64,000 nt of DNA from Myotis daubentonii. Its lineage: Eukaryota > Chordata > Mammalia > Chiroptera > Vespertilionidae. The stretch lies in the NCBI RefSeq assembly GCF_963259705.1, contig NC_081842.1, positions 38,095,796 to 38,159,795 of the forward strand. The letters run 5' to 3'. A program made the translations under genes and the position numbers. The number at the start of each line of letters is the position of its first letter. Position 1 is the first letter of the stretch. A model generated the notes under the pieces. It was not told the DNA's origin and did no database searches. It saw nothing but the letters and a program-made list of their open reading frames with translations. Shown here piece by piece: positions 1 to 12,570 of this stretch.

Positions 1-199
1 AGGGAGGCACTATATACCCAATTTAGCTTTCAGCATGATTCCATTCATGGAGGACACCATTTCCTCTCATCAGCATTTGTAAGCCAAATCCATGTTTTAA
101 AATTAAACATTTCCCCTTTGCATAGATAATTTGTGTTTTCTTGTACAATGGAGGGTGCAGAGATGAGAAATATAGCAGTTGAGGGTGAAATTCCTTATC

Positions 200-440
200 A
201 TGACAATGGCTTGTGTTTATTAGGTGCTTTCTGTGAGCAAGGCATTAGGTTAAGCTCCTCTCATGCATTATGCCATTTAATCCGAACAAAATTCTAATGA
301 ATTAAATACCATTATAATCCTCATATTAATGAAAGAAACAGAGGTTTATAAAGGTTAAATAACTTGCTTGAGTAGCACAGCTGAGATTAAACCCAAATCT
401 TATCTGATGCCAAATCCCATGCTTCTTACCACAGTGTATT
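200..440 (-). repeat. MIR SINE (ancient)
   Basis: The stretch reads as the reverse complement of the MIR core: a run like 'aggttaaataacttgct', then 'cacagctgagattaaaccc', then a block resembling the tRNA-derived head of MIR. It is diverged, has no visible target duplication and has no coding capacity. MIRs are shared by all mammals, so it says nothing about lineage. Borders are approximate. Confidence 0.7.
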
Positions 441-445
441 GGCTA

Positions 446-3440
446 TCCTTCCAACTGTAAAGGAACAAGAAACCTAGAATTTGTTACTAGGGTCTCCCTA
501 GTAACATGCTTCTTGGAGAATTTAGTGAAGCTAAGGCTCATTTTGTAGAATTCCTTCTGTTCCTACATGGAAAGGAAGAGATGGGTGATGAATGGATGAT
601 CTTCAAGGGTACATGATTATGCTCTTTACCTCTCAACATTTGATCTACATTTTTAGCTCAAATCAGAGGTCACCTTCCCCAAGTAAACTTTTCCAGAGGC
701 ACTCTCACCTGCAGTCAGTATTAAATATTCTTTCCCGCACATTATGCATAATATTTCCTCTCTCTTCTGCACATCTCTACAGATTTCTACAGGGCAACAT
801 CTACATCTTATTTGTAGCTTCACTTCCAATACCCAGAACCAGGTTGAGGAGAGATTGTGGAACTGAGTTAAACCTTATTTAAAACATTTTCCTTCAATTT
901 CATATATTTAGCTGTTTTTATTTACAATTTTAAAGTGCCCAAGAAATGAAGGCCAAGTCAATAGATCAATTTGTATAAAATAATTTGAGCCCTGGTGCCT
1001 TTATCTAGATGAGTCATTTGTCACATGGTTCCCAGCCAAGAGTACTGTACTCTGATGATTCTGTTCCAATTTCAAGCAGCCATTCAAAAATCATCATTCG
1101 TGTATTGAACACAGTTGGATAGGGATCAGAAGACTGAAGTGGTTTTCAGGAGAGGGAAATTACGAATATAAACATAATGGCCAAAGGCTTTGTTTTCGGA
1201 CTCATTTTCTATTAGAGAAAACATGCAGATTTTTGCTCCCACCTATACTTAGCATTTATTTTGTTCTGGCTTATCATAAAAGCAATTTTTATTTGTATAA
1301 CGTTTGATGATTTACAAAACACTATACCAGTCATTTATGGCTTCATTTTGTTTTCAAGATCGGACTCCAACCAGCATCACCCTGATGCTGAAGACCAAAC
1401 ACACTTATTTCTGACATACAGTTCGTAGGAATTAGAGGCAACCAATGCAAGGTCCTTCTGATGGCATGGAGAAGAGGCTGATCTTTTGTTACAGACATTA
1501 AAGGCTTATGTCCTAGGCTAGACTTCTATAGTGTAGTAAATCGGCCCCTGGTTCCATGTTTAGTTCTTAGCCTAAGGGGAAAGATAAAATATCTCCTACC
1601 TTAAAAAACAGTGGGTATGAAACAACACCAGTTCTTTTTCATGTCAGATCAAAACCTCTCATTGTAACGCTGTCTTACTGTTGAGATGCTTCACTTCAGG
1701 ACATTCCTGCACCGTTGTAACCAACTGTCATCAATAAAGTCAAGAAAACGGGGAAGAAGATTTTTATTGTGGTTGTTGTTTTGTTTTTAAGAAAGAAAAG
1801 CAAAAGGCAAATAACTTTGACAACTAGTAAAAAGCTTTCATAGGTAAATGGCACAATTACATGCATTATTTTTTTTCTATAATAAAAGCCCCAAATCTAT
1901 TTCCCTCTAATTGATAAAAAGTTGATTGTATTTGAGAAAATGGCACATGCTTCAAGGATCAGTTGAGTAACATTTATTAGGGTCCAAAGTGGTGATAGAA
2001 GATGAGTATTTGCCTTCCTGGAACTAGCTGTGACAAGTTCCTCCCCAAAAGGAAGCATGATGTAACTCAATGAGCAGAAACAATAAAGATGAGTTCCTCA
2101 ACCAGCTGGACCCTAAGGATCACACACCCTAGAGACAGCACTGTCAATGCAATGATATCCCACCCAACAATAATGCAGTCTTAAATTTAAGGGTGGCACC
2201 AGACCCCACCTTTTTTTTTTTCTTTTTTAAATGGCAATTGACTCATCCAGCATTGGAAAAAAGAAAAGGTTTTGGGAGAAAACCAGAAAGTTAAGACATA
2301 TGCTTGCCTCACAGCAAATATTCTCCGCCAAGATGGAAACATCCCACTAATACAATTAGCACAAAAATATTCCCCACCTTCCAAGTCCTAAGAAGTAGAA
2401 ATATTAACAAAGTAAAGGTGGCTCATCACCTTTCATTAAAAGGGGAACAACTGAAAGTGAATATCCAGGTCTTTTGATTGGTTTGTTTTCACTTTCCAAG
2501 ACTGAGGAAACTAAAGGTAGTATGAAATGCCATCATTGGAACAGATGGGTAGGTGGTCAGACATTTAGCTCATGAAATGCAGTTGAAAAGCAATAATTGA
2601 ATTAGCTTCATTTTAAAACATTATTTCCTTTATGAGAAATAATATTCTGAAGATGGTGATTTTTTCTCTCTCATTAGATTCAGAGCAAATAAGCTGATAG
2701 AGCATGAGCTATTTAGATGAAGATAAGGAAGTCTTTCTTGATAAGGAGAGAACACCAAATGACTGAGAAAATAAATTCTTTCATAGTTTCGGGAAAAAAA
2801 AGGCTGTATTTTCCGTTGGGATGGGTCCAATTACAGTTCTGATTAGATACTGTTGAAGAGTAATTTTTTTAAAAAATTTTTAAACCCATAAGTCTTTTTA
2901 AAATTAACTTCTCTGTTTTGAAGGAACTGTGTTTCTGAAACAAAATTTATGTGCCAGATGCATCGAAAGGCCCAAACTCAAAACATTAAGGTTAGGAGTA
3001 AGGAAAGGTTAGTTTATGGAGAAATCAACAATTGAGAAGGTGGGAGACTCAGTGGTACCACAAATCCATCTTGCTCAGTGGATCAGGCCAAGGATTTTTA
3101 AGGGCCAGAAGGAATAGGTATGTTGGGAAAAATTTTAACTGCAGGACCTTGGAAGTTGGCCATTTATGATCAAGGGGCATCAATGCCAGATCTTCCCTGA
3201 CAACAGATTCTTGGGTTCTGAAAGGGTTCCAGTGTTTGAGTTCTGATTATGTCCTGGTCCTTTGATTTCATGGAGGCTGAAGGGGATGAGATTTTGGTTC
3301 CTTGTGCAGCTGGAGGACAAAGTTCTCTCCTCTGGGCATGTTTCAGCTGCATGAATGTGGTTTTGGTCTGTTGTCCCTGAAAAACAACTTAGCACCCTGT
3401 CAAATGGGGCAGGACTATTTTGAGTTGGTTCTGTGATTAC
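446..3440. other. AT-rich non-coding sequence, no gene recognised
   Basis: Only short open frames are present and none has a recognisable domain. There is a T-rich run at 2211-2228. I see no Ves, Helitron or hAT ends here. Very old unrecognised repeats may be hidden in it. Confidence 0.5.
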
Positions 3441-3447
3441 AATGACA

Positions 3448-4650
3448 GAGTCACATGCAGTTATAAGAAAAAATGCAGAGGTACCACCCTTTACTTGTGT
3501 CCCCCTATCTTGCAAAACTATATTCTAATGTTACAAACAGGATCTTGATATTGACACAGTCAAGATATGAAACAGTTTTATCACCAAAACAATCTCTTGC
3601 ACTTTTATAGCCACACTCACCAACTGACTCTTCTCTTCCTGTCCCTCACCCAAGCATAATTTGTTATCAATTTTTAATTTGAAAAAGTGAATCATACAGT
3701 ATGTGATCTTTTGACATTGACATTTTTCATTCAGCTTAATTCCTGGAGACTCTTCCACCTTGATGTGTATATCAATCCTCTGCTCCCCCCCTTTTTTTTT
3801 GTTTGTTGAGTGATATTCTGTGGTATGGATGTGCCACAGTTTGTATAAACATTCACCCATTGAATGACTGAATGACATCTTGGTTATTTACAGTTCTTGG
3901 ATATAATAAATAAAGTCATTATGAACATTTACATACAGGATTTTTTTATGTGAACATCAGTTTTTATTTCTCTGAGATAAATGCACTTGGGTGGAATTAT
4001 TGGATTGTATGGTAGTTGCATGTTTAGTTTTATAGGGCACTGCCAAAATATTTTCCAAGGTGACTGTACCATTTTATATTCCCACCCACAATGCATTTGC
4101 TAATGTCACTGTTTTTATTTTAGCCATTCTGATAGTTATATAGTGATATCTCAATGGCTAATGAGGTTGGACATATTTTCAGCTTCTGTGAATATCATAT
4201 GTATATCTTTTTTGGTGAAATATTTGTTCATGCCTTTCGATTACTTTCCAATTGAATTATTTGTTTGTTTTGTTTTTTATGTTGAATTTTGAGAATTTTT
4301 TATATAGTCCAGTCACTAATCTGTGAATTAATATAATTTCAGAGTATTCTCTCCCAGTGGGTACCCTGTTTTTTATAATCTTAGTGGGGTCTTTTGGAGT
4401 TCAAATGTTTTTAAATTTTGTTGAGATTTAAATCATCAAATTTTCCTTTTATAGGTCAAGTCTATGAACTCTTTGTCTAGCCATAGATGCTGAATATTTT
4501 ATGTTTTTTTCTAATAATTTTATAGTTTAACATTTTACATTTAGGTCTGTGACTCATTTTCAGTTATTTTTTGTATAAGTTTTGTTTTCCTGGCCCATAG
4601 ACGTCCCATTTCAATATTCAGTATTTGCTGAAAATACTATTTTTCCCGTA
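3448..4650 (-). mobile_element. Old L1 LINE, 3' part, minus strand
   Basis: The plus strand reads as the complement of an old mammalian L1 (L1M-like): 3'-UTR sequence first (around 'gacacagtcaagatatgaaacag'-type text at 3553-3575), then the end of ORF2 ('ctgtaccattttatattccc' near 4063, 'tttagccattctgatag' near 4120, 'aactctttgtctagcc' near 4467). It is 5'-truncated and full of stops and indels. The frames inside it are antisense artefacts. Confidence 0.8.
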
Positions 4651-4677
4651 AAATTACTTTTATAATTTTGTAAGGCC

Positions 4678-5115
4678 ATAACTTTGAACATCAAAAAAGA
4701 CACACATTTAGCTAAGTTTTCTTGCACCTAACAAAAGTAAGAGTTCATGCTTAAAGAATGCTAATTCTGTGCCCAGACACTGTTCCTCACTCTTTCTTTT
4801 ACTCATTTAATTGCCTCAGTAACTCATAACTCATTAAATTGTCTTATAACTTCATGAAGTGGGTATCATTATTGTCCCATTTCACAGCTAAAGAAATGGA
4901 AACTTTACTAGGTTAAATGATTCGCTCAAAGTCACAAAACTAGTAAGCTGGAAGCTGGGATTTGAACCAAGATAATGTACTACTAATGATTGCGCTGTTA
5001 ACCTTTGTGAGAACTGTGTTATTTACACTGTACCAGATGTTAAGCAAAATAGTTAATATTTTGCCATTTTTCTCACTGTCATCCCTAAATATTTCAACTC
5101 GTATAAGAATGAAGA
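4678..5115 (+). repeat. Left arm of a long inverted repeat, containing a MIR core
   Basis: This arm matches the reverse complement of 5915-6350 at roughly 80-85% by eye. Shared stretches include 'gaatgctaattctgtgccca', 'agtaactcataactc', 'aaattgtcttataactt', 'ctcaaagtcacaaaactagt' and 'gctgttaacctttgt'. The middle (about 4840-4985) is a minus-strand MIR, but the match runs well outside the MIR on both sides, which argues for an inverted duplication over two independent MIR insertions. Confidence 0.75.
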
Positions 5116-5914
5116 ACTCTCCACACATCCTTCTTTTTAGGTTTCATGTGTTTGATGTTTTATTTATATTAAAACCCTCATGTCCATAAAAATACAACTT
5201 AGGGATCAAAAAGCATCAGGTTATTTTCTAAATGTGGAGTCTGTTTCACAAGTGGGAGCTCTCAGCATTGACACCATGACCTTTCAAACCAACCTTTCCC
5301 CATAGGGTCTAAAAAACAAATGAAGCCACTGGGGAATCCCAGTGTTATTGTCATTAACCAGTAACAGAGCTTGCGACTGTTTACTAGAATCAACTCTTCT
5401 TTTTTTAAAACATGTGCTCTTTCAAGTTGGTTTCCTGGCTTCTTAGAATAAACACAGCAAGTATTCGTGGAAAATGAAGGCAATGTGCAAGGAAACAATG
5501 CTGTCAGAGAAAAAGAAAACAAAAGTGACAAAGCAAAATTCCAATATGGCAAATGCTTTGTTTCCAATGCAGGAAGGAAAATGCAATCTTAAAATATAAA
5601 CAATGGGTTATTCAGGAACTTATACTCTCAGTAGAAAACAGAGTACCTTGTTTTACTATAGGATATTTTGGAATCTTTATTTCAAAAAGTCCTTCTGAAG
5701 TTGCATAATCCGACACAGATGTAAGAGCCAGCAGCTCCTTCTCAAATGTGAATCAAACTGACTTGGGCTCTAGGGACGCTCTTAAACTGAGTTTGAAGAA
5801 TTTTTTATGATGGTATTTATCTGTTCATGAGGTAACGTCTCATGTTCTCCTCTGAAATGAGAAGCACCCTCCTAAGAATGCTGCTTGTGGTGTTTTGTCT
5901 TATTGAGAACAAGA
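5116..5914. other. Spacer between the inverted-repeat arms
   Basis: About 0.8 kb of AT-rich sequence between the two arms, with no recognised repeat or gene. Its length would make a very large loop if the arms paired. Confidence 0.5.
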
Positions 5915-6350
5915 AAATGGATAGAATCCAGTTGGAATGTTTTTGAAATATTGATATGGAAATTACTTGGTATGATCTGGCAAAATGTTCAATATTTTGC
6001 TTACTATCTGGCATATTATAAATAACACAGATCTTACAAAGGTTAACAGCACAATCGCTAGTGATACATTATCTGGGTTAAATCCTAGCTTCCCAAATTA
6101 CTAGTTTTGTGACTTTGAGCAATTAATTTAACCTGGCGAAGTTTCAATTTCCTTATCTGTGAAATGGGAACAATAATGATACCTACCTCAGGAAGTTATA
6201 AGACAATTTAAGAGTTATGAGTTACTGACGCAATTAAGTGAGGAAAGAGCTAGGAACAATGCCTGGGCACAGAATTAGCATTCTCTAAGCACGTATTATG
6301 TTTTTGTAAGGTGTAAGGAAACAGTGAAATTTGTGACTTTTTGAGGTTCC
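5915..6350 (-). repeat. Right arm of the long inverted repeat
   Basis: This is the reverse-complement partner of 4678-5115. It contains a plus-strand MIR core at about 6065-6290 ('ttagttttgtgactttgagc', then 'cttatctgtgaaatgggaa'). Small indels separate the arms, for example a 3-base gap near 6230, so the duplication is not recent. Confidence 0.75.
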
Positions 6351-7490
6351 AGGATGTTTCAAGTTGTCATCTTGATTTTCAAATGTCTCCAAACTAGATT
6401 TCCCAGCCTCCTGAGATGTGTCTGTCACTGTAACTGGGTAGGTTGTTCACACTATATATCTTTGAGTTGTTAGAAATTGCAAAGTACCATGCCTAAACTT
6501 GATGAAGCTGCTACCAGGTAGAGGTGATGGGGTTTATGGAACATAACCACACAATGAGTTTATTGTGACGTCATACATAAGTCATATAAAGTATAGCACT
6601 TTGAAATCTTGAGCCTTCTTCCTACCCCTTCTTTTCCTATCTCTTTTTTCTCAATACTCTTGGTCTTTCTTCTACACTTTTTTGTTCCCTGTCTCACTTT
6701 TCATATGTGGACAATTCATATCATGTATTAAAATAATACTAATACTTAATTAAACTCTAGACTCACCTGTATTATATGTAAGGAAAATTCTGAATTACAA
6801 ATCCATTTATTGTAAGGGTCCTTGGTGAAGCAGAAGGAGAGTGAACCCTGTAGTTTAGCCTTTTTAAAGGAGTCCCAGAACTATACATAAATCAAAGTCA
6901 AAGGTCTTCTTGTTGGCGTAGGCTATAGGGAATTTGGGGCATTAGGAAAAGGGCAGCTTTTTAAAAAATTAATTTTTCTCTGTTTTCTTTCCCTTCAGAT
7001 AGAGAGGCTAGATATTGCAGCAAGACATTTAACCATGTAGGTCATTTGTGTTTTGAATTTCATTATGAAAATCGGAAAGGGCAAAAGTAAAGTAGAGTGT
7101 AGTACATAGAACCATCAGTTTCTCCGAGAGGCTTAATGGTAGGACAACTTCAAAATACAGATAATATAGCTTTTTTTTTTCTATAATGTACAATTATGAC
7201 CTTCCAAATGACCTACTTTCTTTGGGAAAGTTTATTCTTTACAAGATCTCCTGAGTGATGCTTTTGAAATGTAAACCAGTGCATGCCAGCTAACAACCCT
7301 CCCAAGGCTTTCAATCTCAGAAAAAAACTCAAAGCCCTTTCTATGGCCTCACAAGGTCCAATACAATTGGTGTCCTCTATTTGTTTCCTTTTCTCTCCTT
7401 GGCATCTTCAGATTTGCTCATATGTCTGCCTAGACTGCTGTTCCCCCAAGATATCCCCATGGCTTGTTCTCTCATCTTTGTCAGGTCCTT
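6351..7490. other. AT-rich non-coding sequence
   Basis: No gene or young repeat recognised. Short A/T runs occur near 6960 and 7171. The 7283-7566 open frames run into the adjacent SINE and are not supported as coding. Confidence 0.5.
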
Positions 7491-7506
7491 AGTCCTTGGC
7501 CATTTT

Positions 7507-7724
7507 TTTAAAATATATATTTTATTGATTTTCCACAGAGAAGAAGTGAGAGGGATAGAGAGTTAGAAAGATCGATGAGAGAGAAACATCGATCAGCTGC
7601 ATCCTGCACACCCCCCACTGGTGATGTGTCTGCAACCAAGGTACATGCCCTTGACCGGAATCGAACCTACGACCCTTCAGTCCACAGGCTGATGCTCCAT
7701 CCACTGACCCAAACCAGTTAGGGC
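7507..7724 (-). mobile_element. Ves SINE, minus strand
   Basis: The element reads in reverse: A-rich tail first ('aaaatatatattttattgat'), then the body, then the tRNA-like head, whose B box appears as 'ggaatcgaacc'. It is flanked by a perfect 16-bp target duplication, AGTCCTTGGCCATTTT, at 7491-7506 and 7725-7740. Ves SINEs are tRNA-derived and moved by L1 machinery. A few substitutions in the A-box region suggest moderate age. Confidence 0.95.
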
Positions 7725-7740
7725 AGTCCTTGGCCATTTT

Positions 7741-8370
7741 ATACAACCACCATCTACCCTGCCTCCTGTCATTTCTTATTTCTCCTGACAGTATTTTTCC
7801 TCCTGAGTACTTTTCAAAAACTAACACTAAATATATTACATATTTATTTTGTTTTTGCTTTTTGTTTTGTTTCATCTTCTCTATTCCTTTCTAAAATGTA
7901 AATCTAAGAAGTGTGGATATTTTTAGCTTATTAGTAAAGTAATGCATTTTAAACATATAAAACAGGCCCAGGCACATAGTTGATCTTAGTAGATATTTAT
8001 TGATGAATGCTTAATAGATGCACAAGTCACCTTTCAACAGAGACTGAAAGACACCTGCCATTTCTCTCAATATTTATTAAGAACTATCAACTGAGGGAGG
8101 CAGGACAGGTAAGGTCACTGGTTAGATATCCACAATTACATTTTTTTTTGAAAAGGTTATTCATGTAGTTTCCTACTTTGGGGTATAATTATGAGAGAGA
8201 CCTATAGGTCTACCTAAATTAGTTTGTCCACTAATTGAAATTTCTACTTCTATTCTGCTGAAGGAGACAATCCAATTACAGTGCCTCAGTCCATAGATCA
8301 CTGCCAACATCAATTCAACAGAATTTGGCTAGGAGGGAATTTGGTTCCCCCACATGCTGAATGAGAAAAA
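7741..8370. other. Non-coding sequence, nothing recognised
   Basis: AT-rich, with no intact frame. A tail-like 'agatatttattgatgaatg' near 7992 resembles the 3' end of an old SINE or LINE2 but is too short to call. Confidence 0.4.
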
Positions 8371-8374
8371 CTAT

Positions 8375-8508
8375 CTAAGCAGCTTTGAACTTGGTCAGAG
8401 TTGGGTTTGATTCCCAGCTCTGCCAGTAATTACTTATGTGAGCATGGTGAGGTTTCTGACCCTTTCTTAACTTTGATTTTCTCTTCATTAATAAATGGGG
8501 CACTGAAG
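8375..8508 (+). repeat. MIR SINE fragment
   Basis: Reads 'gggtttgattcccagctctgcc', then 'acttatgtgagcatggtgag' and 'tttctcttcattaataaatgg', the order of a forward MIR. Diverged and truncated at the 3' end. Confidence 0.65.
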
Positions 8509-8512
8509 ATGT

Positions 8513-8982
8513 CACATTAGTTTCCTATGGCTGTTAAAACAAATTACTACAAACTTGATGGCTTAAAAAGAGAAGCACATAAATTTATTCTCTCACAGTT
8601 CTGGAGGCCAGAAGTCCAAAATCAGTATCACTGGGCTGAAATCAAGGTGTTGGCAGGACTAGGCACCCTTAGAGACTAAGGTAGACTCATTCCTTGCCTC
8701 TTCCAGCTTTTTGTCGCTGTCGGCTTTCCATTGCTTGTAACCACCTCATTTAACCTTCACATTGCCTTCTCTTTTTTTATCTGTATAATTTCTTGCATCT
8801 TCCATCTTATAAAGCACATGTCTTTTGAGCTCATACAGATAATCCAGAATAATATCCTCATCTCATGATTCTTAATTTAGTCACACCTTCAAAGATTCTA
8901 TTTCCAAATAAATTAACATCTACAGGATCCAGGGATTGGGACATGGATATGTTTTAGAGAACCATTTTCCAGCTTACTACAG
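8513..8982 (-). mobile_element. MaLR solo LTR (MLT1/MST-like), minus strand
   Basis: This is the reverse complement of a mammalian apparent LTR retrotransposon LTR. Recognised pieces are 'ttagtttcctatggctgtta', 'tttattctctcacagttctg', 'gaggccagaagtccaaaatc' and 'tctatttccaaataaatt'. It starts TGT and ends ACA, as LTRs do. No internal retroviral sequence follows. It is an ancient non-coding relic shared widely among placental mammals. Confidence 0.8.
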
Positions 8983-9260
8983 TGTCCTTTTAGGATTGAC
9001 ATTATAATGTGTGGCATATGTTATGAATTCAATTAACTTCCCTTATTCTTTTCCCTCTCTTTACATCTCTACAACTGTGCTCCACAGCACCACCTCCCTC
9101 TGTCCCCCCAAGCTAGATAAAACTATGAAACAGACTCTGCCTGACCTACGCATCCCTATTGCCTTTTAGTCTTTTCTCCCATTAACTAGTCAAAAACACT
9201 TATTTAGGAGTTGCCCAATGCAATGGCCTACACTTTGGGGGATTAAAAGAAGAAGAAAAG

Positions 9261-9480
9261 CCAAAACCGGTTTGGCTCAGTGGATAGAGCGTCGGCCTGC
9301 GGACTGAAGGGTCCCAGGTTCGATTCCGGTCAAGGGCATGTACCTGGGTTGCGGGCATATCCCCAGTAGGAGATGTGCGGGAGGCAGCTGATCGATGTTT
9401 CTCTCTTATCGATGTTTCTAACTCTCTATCTCTCTCCCTTCCTCTCTGTAAAAAAATCAATAAAATATATTTTTTTAAAA
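9261..9480 (+). mobile_element. Ves SINE, plus strand
   Basis: Near-consensus copy: A box in 'ggtttggctcagtggataga', B box 'ggttcgattcc', then the non-tRNA body with paired 'atcgatgtttctct' motifs, and a tail 'aaatcaataaaatatatttt'. A perfect 16-bp duplication AAAAGAAGAAGAAAAG lies at 9245-9260 and 9481-9496. The good match to consensus suggests a relatively recent insertion. Confidence 0.97.
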
Positions 9481-9496
9481 AAAAGAAGAAGAAAAG

Positions 9497-12319
9497 TTTC
9501 CTATCCACAGATAGATTATATTCTGGTGTGGGAGAGGATAGTTAAACAACCACTTGTAATATGAGGAAGAGTCCATGATTCACACAGAAGTATTTGTAAT
9601 GCACAGTAAGACAATAAAGGAATTCACTATTGTTATTGAGAGGTAGGAGTTAGAGAAAGTATCTTGGAATCAATGAAATTTGGACTGAGCCTCAAAGAAA
9701 AGAAGGAGGTTGATGGGTTAATAATGTTGGAAAAATCTTCCAGATAGGAAGAGGGCACGGCAGAGAGTGTCCTTTTATTTCTCCGGAAAATCACTATCTT
9801 CCCACTTCCCTCTATCTGTCCTAGACAGTTCCCCCGGGTCAGCTCATCCAAACCTGCTTTTTCCTCAGTGCACCATGTGGGAAAATATCCTCTTCTCTGA
9901 CTCTCCCTCCAATTAGCTGCTTTAATCCAGGTGTTGAAAGGAAAATAATAAGATTAATTTATATGGTATGTGTGCTGATAGCTCCTAAAATCTCCTAGAA
10001 CAAAAAGAGAGGTTTCCCAACAGGAATGTTCCTGTTAGAATTATATGCCATGTATAAAATTAGATCCAGAATGAGTGTGCTCCTAAATCATTTATATTAA
10101 GGAAGGTTACTCTAAACTAAGAAAATGATGAGCAGAGGAAATATTTCAAATGGTAAAAATGCCTAACTAAGCAGCAAAGATTCTGAGCTATAGAAGGCCT
10201 CTTCATGATTTTTTATTCTCCATCATGCCCATGTTGTCAGGAGAAAAGAATTCTGCCTCCCAACCTCATCCTACCCCGCCCTCCAAAAACAGGAAAGAGA
10301 AAACCCTTATTTTTTAATGTTCTCTTCACATTTTCTAAGACGCAACTTGGGAAGCAATGGACAGAAACAAATCATGCAACCCTCCCCTTTTTTTTTCCAA
10401 CTAATTCAGAATGAATTGGATTTACACAAGCAACGGTGCTTAAGCAAAACCGTTCCTATGGTTACACAGAAGGCTTTCTAAATGTGGCACGAGATGCAGG
10501 CAGCCAAAATGACTTGACTGTTTATGTTAAATATGAAGTCTATTCCCTATTGAAATTTAATGATCTACTAGCTGCATTTTAGCAGCTTGCACCCAGATAA
10601 AATTAACATTTCGAATACATTTGGAGAGATAAATTGCTTTAGCAATTGGCGAGTATTCACTCAGTTTTATTTGATCATATCAGTGATTCAGATGAAAGCA
10701 TTTCCCCCCTGTACTATTAGAAACTGGGTCTACAAATTGTCCCCATCTCTGGGCCTGCAAGTCCCCAAACACATTTTATTGTCTTTTTGCAGGTTAGCTG
10801 GTGCCAGATGTTAGACCTAACACTTGGTAAGAGAACTCAGAAAGAAATACGTTGTTCTTTTATAGCAACCAGGCAGAATCAACACTGCTCTGTGTTGCAT
10901 CTCTTGAGCCATTTAGTAATTCTCAAATAACCAACAAGGTGAACAGTTCAGTTGGGGTGAAGTCCATTCCCCACCTCCTCCTACTTCCCCTGAATGAGAA
11001 AGACAATCTGTCTGTTTTGAAAAGCTGACAGGAAATTGGAGCTGGGAAAGATATATTCACTGTGTATTTTAGCTGACACCATTCAGATTTGCTACATAAA
11101 GGAGTTCCTTCATGTCTGTTAGTAGGAACTTCCCCTTCAGGAAAAACAGATATTAAAACAGCCTACAGGATGCCACCCTCACCCTCATATTTATTTATAT
11201 ATTAGTTCAATTCAACTAATACTTATTGAGCATCTTATGAGGACTAGGCATGATGTGAGGGAGAATGGCTATAGAAAAAAAGTACATAGTCCCTAAGACA
11301 AATAGCACTTCATTAAGTAGACGAGATGGGCAAGAAATCATGTTATGCCAGGTCTTCCTTCTCAATGGCTGACTATGTATATCTGTGTGTCATTGTCACC
11401 ATCATCCACTAATGTAATCATGCCAAACATAAAAATTTTACTAAAGATTTGAGTTGTCAGGGAAGAATTATTGTCCACATCTCACTTGGAATATCTCCAG
11501 AACTCAATCTCCCCAAATCTCCCACTGGGCGATTTCTTCTCCCTTTTCTTTCTCTACAGGGCCACTCTCACAAAACAAACACAGGTTCAGAAAAGGTATC
11601 TGTCTTTCTATCCAGTACCCATGTCTTCATTTTGCATAACCAAGAAGGATGAACCTTAGGATCTTGATAGATGAACTCTCTAAAATTCAGCTGCAACACA
11701 TTTAAATCCTTGAAACACAAATTTATCACAACTTCTCTAGCTTTTGCTTATTAGAGACAAAATATTTTACTTTAAATAGAAAATTAGACAAGCTGGACAT
11801 TTAATAATAGTTTAATTATAATTTATTTCTTGAGATAAATGTACTTAACAAATCTGGCACTTGAGAATTTCAATCTGTTTGAGGAAATTTATTTTGAAAT
11901 GGCAAGTAGAAATACATTCATCATGTATTGATTCTCCTGTCAAGTTAATTCCCAAATTTAAGTTAACTCTTAGTGCTCTAAATAGTCATTTAGAAATTAT
12001 TCATTATGATCATTTTTTATATTTTGTTAAAAATTTAGTAAATTTCTCCTTTTAGAATATTCATTGAGGGGATGGAAAATGCAAATTTGTCTTTTTTATT
12101 TTTTGAAAAAAAATAGTGTTAAGGATCTATTCTGTCATCATATGTTTCAGGGAACTAGTATACAAATTATGAGAGGCTTATTGAAATGCATGTTTGTTGG
12201 TATTTTATACAGATGACCTGAAACCTGATACTGAAATGAGTTTCAAAGGTGATCCCACCTGAATGACAAAGTCATAACAACTGAGTAGAGTTCAGAGAAA
12301 TTTTATAGGTTGGGGCATG
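9497..12319. other. Non-coding sequence, no gene recognised
   Basis: A stretch of about 2.8 kb with no clear young repeat. The frames are 60-75 residues without domains. The region around 10,430-10,800 has mixed composition unlike simple relic DNA and could hold a conserved non-coding element, but sequence alone cannot show it. Confidence 0.45.
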
Positions 12320-12327
12320 TTGTAGAA

Positions 12328-12562
12328 CAGTGATGGCCAACCTTTTGAGCTCGGCGTGTCAGCATTTTGAAAAACCCTAACTTAACTCTGGTGCCATGTC
12401 ACATATAGAAATTTTTTGATATTTGCAACCATAGTAAAGCAAAGACTTATATTTTTGATATTTATTTTATATATTTAAATACCATTTAACAAAGAAAAAT
12501 CAACCAAATAAATGAGTTCGCGTGTCACCTCTGACACGCGTGTCATAGGTTCGCCATCACTG
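12328..12562. mobile_element. Non-autonomous hAT transposon, 235 bp
   Basis: Inverted ends CAGTGATGGCCAACCT and AGGTTCGCCATCACTG flank an AT-rich core with no coding capacity. An exact 8-bp target duplication TTGTAGAA lies at 12320-12327 and 12563-12570, which is diagnostic of hAT transposition. A second copy in the opposite orientation is at 37975-38210. One end has a C-for-G change in the inverted repeat. Confidence 0.96.
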
Positions 12563-12570
12563 TTGTAGAA

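Noticed and set aside
3448..4650. Functional LINE reverse transcriptase
   Set aside because: 5'-truncated with many stops; the same holds for the L1 copies at 40285, 44507 and 48200.
8513..8982. Active endogenous retrovirus
   Set aside because: Solo ancient MaLR LTR with no internal sequence.
9261..9340. tRNA gene
   Set aside because: A and B boxes are present, but the sequence continues as a Ves SINE with tail and target duplication and does not fold as a full tRNA.
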